A DNA stretch of 64,000 nt from assembly GCA_016215025.1 (NCBI GenBank), contig JACRMI010000164.1:124001-188000 (forward strand), written 5' to 3'. Below, one piece after another: positions 8,003 through 17,542 of this stretch. This stretch comes from Chloroflexota bacterium. Its GTDB lineage: Bacteria; Chloroflexota; Anaerolineae; UBA4142. Position 1 is the stretch's first letter, and each line of letters starts with the position of its first letter. The notes under the pieces were generated by a model. That model did not search any database, was not told the origin of the DNA, and saw nothing but the letters and a program-made list of their open reading frames with translations. A program made the position numbers and the translations under genes.

Positions 8003-9463
8003 ATGTCTAACGTTCGCGTTCGCTATGCACCTAGCCCGACCGGTGCGCCTCATGTGGGCAACATCCGCACCGCCATCTTTGATTATCTTTGGGCACGTCA
8101 CACGAATGGCACATTCATCGTGCGCGTCGAAGACACCGACCAAGCGCGCGAAGTGGAGAACGGTCTCGAACTGATTCTCGACTCGCTGCGCTTTTTGGGT
8201 TTGCAGTGGGACGAAGGTCCAGATGTCGGCGGCAACTATGGACCGTACGAACAATCGAAACGCTTGCACCTCTACAAACAGCACGCCGAGGAATTGATCG
8301 CGAAAGGCGCAGCGTACTATTGCTACTGCACGTCGGAACGGCTGGAGCAGATGCGCAAGATTCAGCAAGCGCGCGGCGAGCAAACGCGGTACGATTATCG
8401 CTGTCGATACCTTTCCGCCGAAGAGCGCGCCGAACACGAACGCGCTGGCGAACCCAAAGTTGTGCGCCTTGCCGTGCCACGCGAAGGCAAGACGACACTT
8501 TCCGATTTCATTCATGGCGATCTGACGATTGCGAACGAAAACGTCGACGATCAAGTGCTGCTCAAATCGGATGGATTCCCAACGTACCATCTCGCCGTTG
8601 TCGTCGACGATCATCTGATGCAGATTTCGCACGTGATGCGCGGCGACGATTGGATTCCATCGTTCCCGAAACACGTTTTGCTGTATCAAGCATTCGGCTG
8701 GGAAATTCCGCCGCATGGTCATGTTCCACTCGTGCTGGGCGCGGATAAGAAAAAACTGGGCAAGCGCCACGGCTCAACCAGCGTCGTGCAATTCCGCGAA
8801 GACGGTTATCTCGCCGAAGCGATGCTCAATTTTCTCGCGCGCCTGGGTTGGTCGTTGGACGACAAGAGCGAATTATTTACGCGGCAGCAATTGATCGACG
8901 TGTTTACGTTGGATCGAATCGAGCACGCGCCCGCCATTTTCGATTACGGAAAATTGGATTGGACGAACGGCTATTACATTCGCCAACTCTCCGACGATGA
9001 TCTAGCCACACGGTTGATGCCGTTCTTTGAGAAAGCACATCTCAAAACCGATCATACGATGTTGCGTTTGCTCGCACCGCTCGTCAAAGAGCGCATGAAG
9101 AAAATGACCGAAGCGGTGACGATGGGCGATTTCCTTTTCGTCGAGGATGTCGAGTATGATCCCCAGTTGCTCATCGGCAAAGGCATGGATGCGAAATCGG
9201 CGTTGGCGGCATTGCACGCAGCGCAAGCGACGTTGGAAAAGTACCCGGTCTTCGACGACGAAGAAAAAGTCGAAGCCGATTTGCGCGTGGCAGCCGATCA
9301 ACTAGGAATGAAGTACGCGCAGTTCTTTGGCGCGCTGCGAGTCGCAGTGACCGGCAAAACGGTTTCGCTTCCGCTGATGGGCAGCATGCGCATCTTGGGT
9401 CGCGAGAAAACGATGCGCCGAGTCGCACGGGCGATTAAAGCGTTGGAAGGACAAGTGCTCTAG
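8003..9463 (+). CDS. gltX: Glutamyl-tRNA synthetase
   Basis: A class I synthetase of 486 residues, the normal bacterial size, which charges tRNA with glutamate. The HIGH-type motif is PSPTGAPHVGN at 9-19 and the KMSKS-type motif KKKLGKRHGS at about 248-257. EDTDQAR and the YCYCTSERL region are also typical. The start at 8003 (MSNVRVRYAPSP) fits the family; the extra open frame from 7940 is repeat sequence. A separate glnS gene lies at 15735, so this enzyme may not need to charge tRNA-Gln, but that cannot be read from the sequence. Confidence 0.96.
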   Translation: MSNVRVRYAPSPTGAPHVGNIRTAIFDYLWARHTNGTFIVRVEDTDQAREVENGLELILDSLRFLGLQWDEGPDVGGNYGPYEQSKRLHLYKQHAEELIAKGAAYYCYCTSERLEQMRKIQQARGEQTRYDYRCRYLSAEERAEHERAGEPKVVRLAVPREGKTTLSDFIHGDLTIANENVDDQVLLKSDGFPTYHLAVVVDDHLMQISHVMRGDDWIPSFPKHVLLYQAFGWEIPPHGHVPLVLGADKKKLGKRHGSTSVVQFREDGYLAEAMLNFLARLGWSLDDKSELFTRQQLIDVFTLDRIEHAPAIFDYGKLDWTNGYYIRQLSDDDLATRLMPFFEKAHLKTDHTMLRLLAPLVKERMKKMTEAVTMGDFLFVEDVEYDPQLLIGKGMDAKSALAALHAAQATLEKYPVFDDEEKVEADLRVAADQLGMKYAQFFGALRVAVTGKTVSLPLMGSMRILGREKTMRRVARAIKALEGQVL

Positions 9464-9549
9464 TCCGATAGTGCGATAGTTCGGTAGTGGCGCCAAAGGC
9501 GGTCCGACTAACGCACTATCTCACTATTGCACTACTGCACTATTGCACT
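9464..9549. repeat. Inverted CGATAGTG/CACTATCG unit array in the crcB leader
   Basis: Units CGATAGTG, CGATAGTT and CGGTAGTG are followed, after a GC-rich spacer, by five reversed units CACTATC, CACTATT, CACTACT, CACTATT and CACTATG. The last one runs into the crcB ATG. The unit is the same as in the moaA leader. Confidence 0.8.
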
Positions 9550-9933
9550 ATGCTCAACATCTTACTCGTCGGCATCGGCGGCTTTATTGGATCAATTGCA
9601 CGTTATCTCGCGAGCGGCTATGTCCAACAGATAACGCAAAGCATCGGTTTTCCATACGGCACGCTGGCGGTCAATCTCATCGGCTGTTTTGTGATCGGCG
9701 TGCTGGCAGAGCTGGCGGACGCTCGCGGTGTCTTCACAACAGAATCGCGTGCCTTTGTTTTTGTTGGCATCCTGGGTGGGTTCACCACGTTTTCGTCTTT
9801 CGGCAACGAAACGATGAATCTGATGCGCGACGGCGAAACGCTGCCCGCATTCGCAAATGTCAGCGTGCATATCATTCTTGGGCTGGGCATGGTGTGGCTT
9901 GGTCGTCTGGTTGCACACGCGATTTGGGGATGA
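9550..9933 (+). CDS. crcB: Fluoride exporter CrcB/Fluc
   Basis: A 127-residue membrane protein with four hydrophobic segments, the normal length for a dual-topology fluoride channel subunit that exports F-. Typical motifs are GGFIGSIARY near the N-terminus, NLIGCF in the second helix and GGFTTFSSF at about 76-84. The start is at MLNILLVG, inside the last unit of the repeat array; the longer open frame from 9487 is repeat sequence. The next gene, 4 bp downstream, is DUF190, a known companion of CrcB. No fluoride (crcB) riboswitch was recognised in the leader. Confidence 0.93.
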   Translation: MLNILLVGIGGFIGSIARYLASGYVQQITQSIGFPYGTLAVNLIGCFVIGVLAELADARGVFTTESRAFVFVGILGGFTTFSSFGNETMNLMRDGETLPAFANVSVHIILGLGMVWLGRLVAHAIWG

Positions 9934-9937
9934 GAAA

Positions 9938-10276
9938 ATGACTCTTCCGCAAGAAGGTTCGCTGCTCCGCATCTTTATCGGCGAAAGCGACAAGCACGAA
10001 GGCAAGCCGCTGTACGAATGGATTGTGCTTCAAGCGCGCGCGCAAGGTTTGGCAGGCGCAACCGCTTGGCGCGGCATGATCGGTTTCGGTGGACACAGTC
10101 GGCACATTCACACCTTCAAGATCGAACGGTTGTCGGAAGACTTGCCCATCATCATCGAAATCGTCGACGTGCGCGAAAAGCTCGAAACGTTCCTAGCCAA
10201 CATCGAAAGCGCAATCCCGGAGGGCTTGGCAACCATGGAAAAAGCCGAGGTCCGGTTTTATCGCGGGGGCAAATGA
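9938..10276 (+). CDS. DUF190 family protein, CrcB partner
   Basis: 112 residues. The DUF190 pattern is clear: LLRIFIGESDKHEGKPLYEW, ARAQGLAGATAWRG, GFGGHSR.IHT and LPIIIEIVD. This family has a PII-like (GlnB-like) fold and is often encoded next to crcB, as here with only 4 bp between the genes. A role in sensing or regulating fluoride export is inferred from that association; the exact function is not known to me. The start is ATG at 9938. Confidence 0.88.
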   Translation: MTLPQEGSLLRIFIGESDKHEGKPLYEWIVLQARAQGLAGATAWRGMIGFGGHSRHIHTFKIERLSEDLPIIIEIVDVREKLETFLANIESAIPEGLATMEKAEVRFYRGGK

Positions 10277-10342
10277 ATCCGCCGTTTCTAATATGGCTTT
10301 AATCTGATTTTCACACGGCTCTGTTAGCGTTAATGGTCGTTG

Positions 10343-10429
10343 AGATTGGAAGTTGGAAATTGGAGGTTGGAAACTGGAATGCGTTTCAAATAGAATCCAA
10401 CGTCCAACATCTAACGTCCAACTTCCAAG
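10343..10429. repeat. Inverted array of TTGGAAG units upstream of the Gld-like ABC operon
   Basis: Five degenerate TTGGAAG/TTGGAAA units are followed by units in the opposite sense (CCAACGT, CCAACAT, CCAACTT), giving a long imperfect hairpin. The architecture matches the gltX, crcB and tyrA leaders, but the unit is different. Confidence 0.78.
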
Positions 10430-10467
10430 CAAAAATCTGAAATCTTTTATCGAAAGGGGAGTTGCTT

Positions 10468-11427
10468 ATGCCAGATTCAGCAACCAATGGCAACGCAACG
10501 ATTGTCGTCGAAAACCTCACCAAGGCATATGGTCCCTATGAGGCAATCCACGATGTTTCGTTCGATGTCCAAAAGGGCGAAATCCTCGGCTTTCTTGGTC
10601 CCAACGGCGCAGGCAAGACCACGACAATGCGCATTCTCACCGGCTATATGCCGCCATCCTCCGGCTCGGCACGGGTCGCGGGTTATGATGTGTTCGACGA
10701 TTCGCTGCAAGTCCGCAAGCGCATCGGCTATTTGCCCGAAACGGTCCCGCTTTACACCGAAATGTCGGTGTGGGACTATCTCGATTTTACGGCACGTCTG
10801 CGCAATATTCCCAACCGCGACGATGCCATCGAACGCGTGTTGGAGATGACGAACATTGGCGAAAAAGCCGATTCGCTGATCGGCAAACTGTCGAAAGGAC
10901 AGCGCCAACGCGTGGGCATCGCGCAAGCATTGGTGCATGATCCCGAAGTGTTGATCCTCGACGAGCCGACCATCGGTCTCGACCCGTTGCAGATCATCGA
11001 AATCCGCAAGCTCATCAAATCGCTCGCGGGCGATCACACCGTGTTGCTCAGCTCACACATCTTGCCCGAAGTGAGCCAAACGTGCTCGCGCATTCTCATC
11101 ATCAACCAAGGCAAGATCGTCGCCGAAGACACGCCGGACAAATTGGCGAATCGCGTGCGCGGCGCAGAGCACATCTTTTTGCAAGTGGCAAAACCCGCGT
11201 CTGAGATTCCAGCCGAGTTGGAAAAGGTTCAAGGCGTGTTGAGCGTCAAAGCCCAAGACGCGCAAGGCGTGTACGAAATCGAAACGACGCAAGGCACTGA
11301 CCGGCGCGCCGATATTGCGCAAGCCGTTGTCCAACGCGGCTGGGGCTTGCTCGAACTGCGTCCGGTCAATTTGTCGCTTGAAGACGTGTTCCTCAAACTG
11401 ACGACGACCGAGGAGGCAGACCAATGA
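10468..11427 (+). CDS. ABC transporter ATP-binding protein, GldA-like
   Basis: 319 residues. Walker A is GPNGAGKTT (about 46-54), the signature motif LSKGQRQRVG and Walker B VLILDEPTIGLDP, with the switch His in LLSSHIL. A good Shine-Dalgarno site (AAAGGGGAG) lies 7 nt before ATG 10468. The gene overlaps the downstream permease by 4 bp and starts a four-gene operon (ATPase, GldF-like permease, GldG-like protein, DUF4340 protein). The same gene order is known from Gld-type ABC systems. In Bacteroidetes these relate to gliding, but here the substrate and role are unknown. Confidence 0.9.
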   Translation: MPDSATNGNATIVVENLTKAYGPYEAIHDVSFDVQKGEILGFLGPNGAGKTTTMRILTGYMPPSSGSARVAGYDVFDDSLQVRKRIGYLPETVPLYTEMSVWDYLDFTARLRNIPNRDDAIERVLEMTNIGEKADSLIGKLSKGQRQRVGIAQALVHDPEVLILDEPTIGLDPLQIIEIRKLIKSLAGDHTVLLSSHILPEVSQTCSRILIINQGKIVAEDTPDKLANRVRGAEHIFLQVAKPASEIPAELEKVQGVLSVKAQDAQGVYEIETTQGTDRRADIAQAVVQRGWGLLELRPVNLSLEDVFLKLTTTEEADQ

Positions 11428-12140
11428 GAAACGTTTGGACCATCATCTGGCGCGAACTGAAAACCTATTTCGTTTCGCCGCTCGCCTACATCTTGAGCGC
11501 ATTGTGGCTCGTGCTCTCCGGTTATTTCTTTGCGCTCAATCTCTACTTTAGCCGCGAAGCATCCATGCGTAACCTGCTCGCGACCATCATCTTTGTCTTT
11601 TTGCTGCTCGCGCCGCTGCTCACGATGCGGCTCTTGTCCGAAGAACAACGCATGGGCACGTTGGAACTTTTGCTCACCGCACCGCTAAACGATTGGCAAG
11701 TGGTCGTCGGTAAATTCCTAGGTAGCTTGATTTGGTACGTTGCGCTAGTGATCATTCCGATGTTGTACTATGTCGTGATCTTGTTTGTCTTTGGTCAACC
11801 GGATATCGGACCGCTCGTCACGGGTTATATCGGCTTGATTTTGATGGGCGCGGCATGTTTTTCCATCGGCACATTTACTTCAGCGCTGACGCAAAACCAA
11901 GTGGTCGCCGCTGTGTTGAGCATGGTGATCTTGATCTTTTTGTGGGTTGCCGACTCGATCAGCCAGGTTCTCGGCTCAGGCGTCCTCAGCAACGTGTTCA
12001 CCTACATCACGATCACGCGTCACTTTAACGATTTCTTCAATGGCGTGATTAACTCAACTGACATTATCTATACTTTGGGCGTCGTCGCGGTCTCACTCTT
12101 CCTTGCGACGCAGGCGCTCCAAACGAGGAGGTGGCGATGA
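11424..12140 (+). CDS. ABC transporter permease, GldF-like
   Basis: 238 residues with six hydrophobic segments, matching the ABC-2-type permease of Gld-like systems. The N-terminal motif WRELKTYFVSPLAYI and the segment RLLSEEQRMGTLELLLTAPL are characteristic of this family. It overlaps the ATPase gene (ATGA), and its stop overlaps the start of the next gene. It probably forms the membrane channel with the ATPase encoded upstream. Confidence 0.88.
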   Translation: MRNVWTIIWRELKTYFVSPLAYILSALWLVLSGYFFALNLYFSREASMRNLLATIIFVFLLLAPLLTMRLLSEEQRMGTLELLLTAPLNDWQVVVGKFLGSLIWYVALVIIPMLYYVVILFVFGQPDIGPLVTGYIGLILMGAACFSIGTFTSALTQNQVVAAVLSMVILIFLWVADSISQVLGSGVLSNVFTYITITRHFNDFFNGVINSTDIIYTLGVVAVSLFLATQALQTRRWR

Positions 12141-13702
12141 TTCGCCAACGCCTAATCGAATGGGCTGACTATTTTGGTGCCGTTGGACTTGCGCTGTGGG
12201 TCGCCGCCGGCATTCTACTTGTTCTCGGCAATCAGCCGACCGAACGCATCATCGCTTTGCTCGTCCTGGGTGTGCTCGCCTTTGCCGTGTTTATCTATGC
12301 CCGTTTTGGTCTCGTGCGTGCCGCCGTGACCAGTCGCAGTGCGCGCTATGGGTCGAACACGCTGCTCGTCACCGTCGCGTTTATCGGTATCGTCGGCATC
12401 ATCGCGTTCTTGAGCGGTCGCTATGTCTATCGTTTCGATACGACGGCGAATCAACAATTTACGCTGTCGCAGATGACGACTCAAGTGTTGCAAGGTTTGA
12501 AAGAGCCGGTCAATGCGGTTGCCTTCTTTAGCACGCAAAGTGATCCGACTCAAATGCGCGACGCGCAAGACCGCTTGAACGAATACAAGAATATCAATCC
12601 CGACAAATTCAATTACAAATTTGTCGATCCGGACGCTGAACCGCAAGTTGCCATCGATTACAACGTTCAAGTCGATGGGACGATTGTGTTCGAACGCGGC
12701 AAGCGGCGCGAAAATGTTTTTCAGACCGACGAACAAAGTTTGACGAATGCGCTCTTCAAAGTGTCGCAAGATACCCAGCCGACGATCTACTTTACGACCG
12801 GACACGGCGAACACAGCTTGGACGATTCCGGCGACAATGGTTACAGTTCGCTCAAGGGCGGCTTGGAAACCAACAATTACAAAACGGCGATGATCGATTT
12901 GAAAACCGTAACCGAGACGATGCCTTCCGACATCACCGCGCTGGTCATTGGCGGTCCGGTTTCGCCGTTCGACCCCGCCGAAGTTCAAAAGATCAAAGAC
13001 TATCTCGGCAAGAATGGGCGCGTGTTGTTCATGCTCGACCCGAACACGCAGAGTGGGCTTGAGAACTTGATTAAGGAATACGGCGTCACCGTTCGCAACG
13101 ATCAAGTGTACGACCCCAAGTTCGGTTCGTTCGGACGCCCGCAAGTTCCGGTCATCAACAGCTATTCCAGTTCACAGGTCACGCAGAACTTGACCGGTCA
13201 AAGTTCCTTCTTCCCTGGTATTCGTTCGCTCAGCAGTTCCACCTCGCCGTCGTACACAGTCACGTCGTTGTTCGCCAGTAGCGATGCAAGCTGGGGTGAA
13301 ACCGATTTCGGGACCATCACCAATCAAACCGCCAAGTACGACGATGGTAAAGATGCGAAAGGTCCACTCAACCTCGCCTACACGGTCGAAACAATGGGTG
13401 AGACGCCCATGCGCTTTATCGTGATCGGCAACTCGTCTTTCATCTCGAACGCGAATCTGCGCGTGCGCGGTGTCACCTCGACGGGCAGCCAAGTCTTGTT
13501 CGGCAATGGGTTGCTCTTTATCAATACGATCCGGTGGTTCTCCGGTCAAGAAAAACTCATAGCGATTCCGCCCAAGACGACGACGCAGCCGCAAATCTTT
13601 TTGACTGCGGAACAAAACAATTTCGTGTTCTTCTCCAGTGTGATTTTGCTGCCTCTGGCGATCCTCATCATCGGAGCGCTGGTCTGGTGGAGGAGGCGGT
13701 AA
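12137..13702 (+). CDS. GldG-like ABC-associated protein
   Basis: 521 residues. Two or three N-terminal membrane helices are followed by a large extracytoplasmic part and a C-terminal membrane helix ending in WWRRR. The segment FTLSQMTTQVLQGLKEPV is the hallmark of GldG/ABC-type uncharacterised transport domain proteins, followed by an alpha/beta region (TTGHGEHSLDD..., GRVLFMLDP). A GTG at 12131 is in frame, but ATG 12137 is better placed after the GAGGAGG site. The gene overlaps the permease and is followed directly by the DUF4340 gene. Confidence 0.85.
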   Translation: MIRQRLIEWADYFGAVGLALWVAAGILLVLGNQPTERIIALLVLGVLAFAVFIYARFGLVRAAVTSRSARYGSNTLLVTVAFIGIVGIIAFLSGRYVYRFDTTANQQFTLSQMTTQVLQGLKEPVNAVAFFSTQSDPTQMRDAQDRLNEYKNINPDKFNYKFVDPDAEPQVAIDYNVQVDGTIVFERGKRRENVFQTDEQSLTNALFKVSQDTQPTIYFTTGHGEHSLDDSGDNGYSSLKGGLETNNYKTAMIDLKTVTETMPSDITALVIGGPVSPFDPAEVQKIKDYLGKNGRVLFMLDPNTQSGLENLIKEYGVTVRNDQVYDPKFGSFGRPQVPVINSYSSSQVTQNLTGQSSFFPGIRSLSSSTSPSYTVTSLFASSDASWGETDFGTITNQTAKYDDGKDAKGPLNLAYTVETMGETPMRFIVIGNSSFISNANLRVRGVTSTGSQVLFGNGLLFINTIRWFSGQEKLIAIPPKTTTQPQIFLTAEQNNFVFFSSVILLPLAILIIGALVWWRRR

Positions 13703-13703
13703 A

Positions 13704-14354
13704 TTGAAACCGCGTAATACGCTGATCGTCGTCGCCGTTTTTGCTGTGCTAGTTGGTTATCTCTACTTTTTCGAAATCAACAAAACGCCGGAACAATTGT
13801 CGGCGCAGTTGGGTACGCCTACGGCGCGCCCGCCCGTCTATGCGTTGCAATTCAATTCCAGCGAAGTGGCGAGCATTCAGGTTTCTGATTTGCAAGCGCC
13901 GCGCCAGGTTGTCATCAAACGCAACGGCGACCAATGGCAAATTGCTCAGCCCGCGGACAAAGCCGCCGATACATTCCCGGTTCAATCCGCCGTAAGCGCG
14001 CTGTCGAGCCTGCAAGCATCGCGCGTGCTGACCGATGTGACCGATCTTGCGCCGTATGGTCTCGTCACGCCGACCTTAGAAGTCCGCTTGGTGATGAGCG
14101 ACACCAAGCAATACGCCATCACGGTCGGCGGCAAAACGCCGAACGGAGCAAGTTACTATGTCACCTATACCGGCGACAAGTCGAGAGTATTTCTTGTCAA
14201 CACCGGCAGCATCGACGAGGTGAAAGCCTGGCTGGACACGCCGCCATATCAACCCACACCGACGCCAACGTTCACGCCATCGCCGACGCCTTCAGTCACC
14301 GATACACCGGCGGTAACACCAACGCCACCAGCGGCTGAAACACCAAAGCCATAA
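13704..14354 (+). CDS. DUF4340 domain-containing membrane-anchored protein
   Basis: 216 residues with a TTG start, supported by AGGAGGCGG just upstream. One N-terminal helix (about 7-24) anchors an extracytoplasmic DUF4340-like domain (about 40-180; ...VVIKRNGDQWQI..., TDLAPYGLVTPTLEV, ITVGGKTPNG). A Thr/Pro tail closes the protein. It is the last gene of the Gld-like ABC operon, one base after the GldG-like stop, and DUF4340 proteins are regular partners of such operons. The function is unknown. Confidence 0.85.
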   Translation: MKPRNTLIVVAVFAVLVGYLYFFEINKTPEQLSAQLGTPTARPPVYALQFNSSEVASIQVSDLQAPRQVVIKRNGDQWQIAQPADKAADTFPVQSAVSALSSLQASRVLTDVTDLAPYGLVTPTLEVRLVMSDTKQYAITVGGKTPNGASYYVTYTGDKSRVFLVNTGSIDEVKAWLDTPPYQPTPTPTFTPSPTPSVTDTPAVTPTPPAAETPKP

Positions 14355-14397
14355 AAAAATATGCGACGCACCTCCGAGGTGCGTCGCATATTTTTTG
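14353..14397. terminator. Intrinsic terminator of the Gld-like operon
   Basis: A 21-bp A/T-flanked stem (core ATGCGACGCACCTC) with a 2-nt loop and runs of A and T on both sides. It shares its TGCGACGC core with 2437-2482 and 17430-17464. Confidence 0.85.
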
Positions 14398-14441
14398 TTT
14401 TATCATAATGGTGCTATACTTGGCTTTTGGTGGAGGTTTCA

Positions 14442-15551
14442 ATGTCTCATTCTTCGATCAAAAAAATAGCCGTCTGCACCGGCGGCGGCGATGCGCCCGG
14501 TCTCAATGCGGTCATCCGAGCCGCATCTTTGGCGGCGCTCAATTTGGGTTGGGAATGTTATGGTATTCGCGATGGATTTAACGGTTTATTATTGCCAGAG
14601 CAATACATCGAAGGCGGACTCATCCGTTTGACCCGTGAGCGCGTCCGCGGCATTACGCATTTGGGCGGCACGATCATCGGCACGACCAATCGAAACAGTC
14701 CACTCGAATTTCCGATCACCGATGGCGATGGCACGATTCATTACATCGACCGTTCCGATGAACTCATTCGCATGTTCCGCATGCATCATCTCGACGCGCT
14801 GATTTCTATTGGCGGCGATGGATCGCTCGCGATTGCAAGCATTCTCGCGCAAAAGGGCCTGCGCGTCATCGGCGTGCCGAAAACGATTGACAATGATCTG
14901 GATCGCACGGTCGTCACCTTTGGTTTTGAGACGGCGGTAGCATTCGCGACCGATTGTCTCGACCGGCTGCATTCGACGGCGGCGTCGCATGGTCGCGTGA
15001 TGGTCGTTGAAGTGATGGGACGCTATGCGGGCTGGATCGCGTTGAATGCCGGTGTGTCGGGATCGGCGGATGTGATTCTCATTCCGGAAATTCCGTACGA
15101 CATTCAAAAGGTCGCCGATAAAATCAAAGAGCGTGAAGAGCGCGGCAACAATTTCAGCATCGTCATGGTCGCGGAAGGCGCGCACGCGAAAGGCGGAACG
15201 ACGATGATCAAAGAAAAAACCGTTGGACATGCCGAACGATTGGGCGGGGTCGGCGAAAAAGTCGCACGCGATTTGACGGAATTGACCGGCAAGGAAACGC
15301 GCACGGTCGTGCTGGGTCATCTCTTGCGCGGCGGCAGCCCCAACGCGTATGATCGTTTGATCGCATTGCGATTTGGCGCGGCGGCGGTGCGCGCGTTGCA
15401 CGAAGGACAATCCGGCATCATGGTCGCGCTGGATCCGCCCACGGTGAACTATGTGCCGCTCGACGAAGCGACGCGGCGCATGAAATCCGTTCCGCTCGAT
15501 TGCGACACCATTCTCACCGGTCGCGACCTGGGAATTTGTTTCGGAGATTAA
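14442..15551 (+). CDS. pfkA: 6-phosphofructokinase, mixed-signature (group III-like)
   Basis: 369 residues; it phosphorylates fructose 6-phosphate in glycolysis. Motifs are GGGDAPGLNAVIR near the N-terminus, IGGDGS (GGDGS at 124-128), PKTIDND (146-152) and VVEVMGRYAGWIAL. The residue that favours ATP over PPi (second Gly of GGDG, E. coli G104) is Gly as in ATP enzymes. The residue equivalent to E. coli G124 is Lys147, as in PPi enzymes and in the Gly/Lys group of actinobacterial ATP-PFKs. ATP use is therefore more likely, but not certain. The start at MSHSS follows a GGTGGAGG site; the in-frame GTG-like start at 14427 is less likely. Confidence 0.92.
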   Translation: MSHSSIKKIAVCTGGGDAPGLNAVIRAASLAALNLGWECYGIRDGFNGLLLPEQYIEGGLIRLTRERVRGITHLGGTIIGTTNRNSPLEFPITDGDGTIHYIDRSDELIRMFRMHHLDALISIGGDGSLAIASILAQKGLRVIGVPKTIDNDLDRTVVTFGFETAVAFATDCLDRLHSTAASHGRVMVVEVMGRYAGWIALNAGVSGSADVILIPEIPYDIQKVADKIKEREERGNNFSIVMVAEGAHAKGGTTMIKEKTVGHAERLGGVGEKVARDLTELTGKETRTVVLGHLLRGGSPNAYDRLIALRFGAAAVRALHEGQSGIMVALDPPTVNYVPLDEATRRMKSVPLDCDTILTGRDLGICFGD

Positions 15552-15552
15552 T

Positions 15553-15578
15553 TGTAGCGCGAGCGGATCGCTCGCGAG
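15553..15578. repeat. Half-palindrome GTAGCGCGAGCGG element
   Basis: GTAGCGCGAGCGGATCGCTCGCG resembles the left arm of the palindrome at 19333-19374, suggesting two copies of one REP-like element. Confidence 0.5.
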
Positions 15579-15582
15579 GTTT

Positions 15583-15662
15583 GTCATTTCGAGCGGAGTG
15601 AGAAATCTCAATTTTGAGAACATGAGATTTCTCCTCGCAAAAAAAACGCTCGTCGAAATGAC
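15583..15662. repeat. MITE-like palindrome with GTCATTTCGA/TCGAAATGAC ends
   Basis: Outer inverted ends GTCATTTCGAGCG and CGTCGAAATGAC enclose inner inverted AGAAATCTCA/TGAGATTTCT. It belongs to the same family as 3689-3842 and has no coding capacity. Confidence 0.75.
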
Positions 15663-15734
15663 AATTTAACAGATTGACGCGCATTCTTTCTTGCATATAC
15701 TAACCCACAAATCTTTTTCTGATTGGATTCTATT

Positions 15735-17414
<1,680 letters not shown>

Positions 17415-17429
17415 GTCGAAATCAATCTT

Positions 17430-17464
17430 AATGTGCGACGCGCCTCAAAGGCGCGTCGCACATT
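17430..17464. terminator. Terminator-like hairpin after glnS
   Basis: The stem AATGTGCGACGCGCC/GGCGCGTCGCACATT (15 bp) with a 5-nt loop is followed by a T-containing stretch. It is the third member of the TGCGACGC terminator group. Confidence 0.8.
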
Positions 17465-17481
17465 TGCTTTAAAAAACTTGG

Positions 17482-17510
17482 TTGACGCCTCTGCTTACGC
17501 ACGTTATAAT
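17482..17510 (+). promoter_or_regulatory. Sigma70-type promoter of the S9 peptidase gene
   Basis: TTGACG (17482-17487), 17 nt, TATAAT (17505-17510), 33 bp before the ATG at 17543. Confidence 0.72.
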
Positions 17511-17542
17511 CACTCGCGTTTCCATGTTCTTGAGGAGTGCTT

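Noticed and set aside
9464-9549. A fluoride riboswitch ahead of crcB
   Set aside because: The leader is an inverted repeat array; no conserved crcB riboswitch core was recognised.
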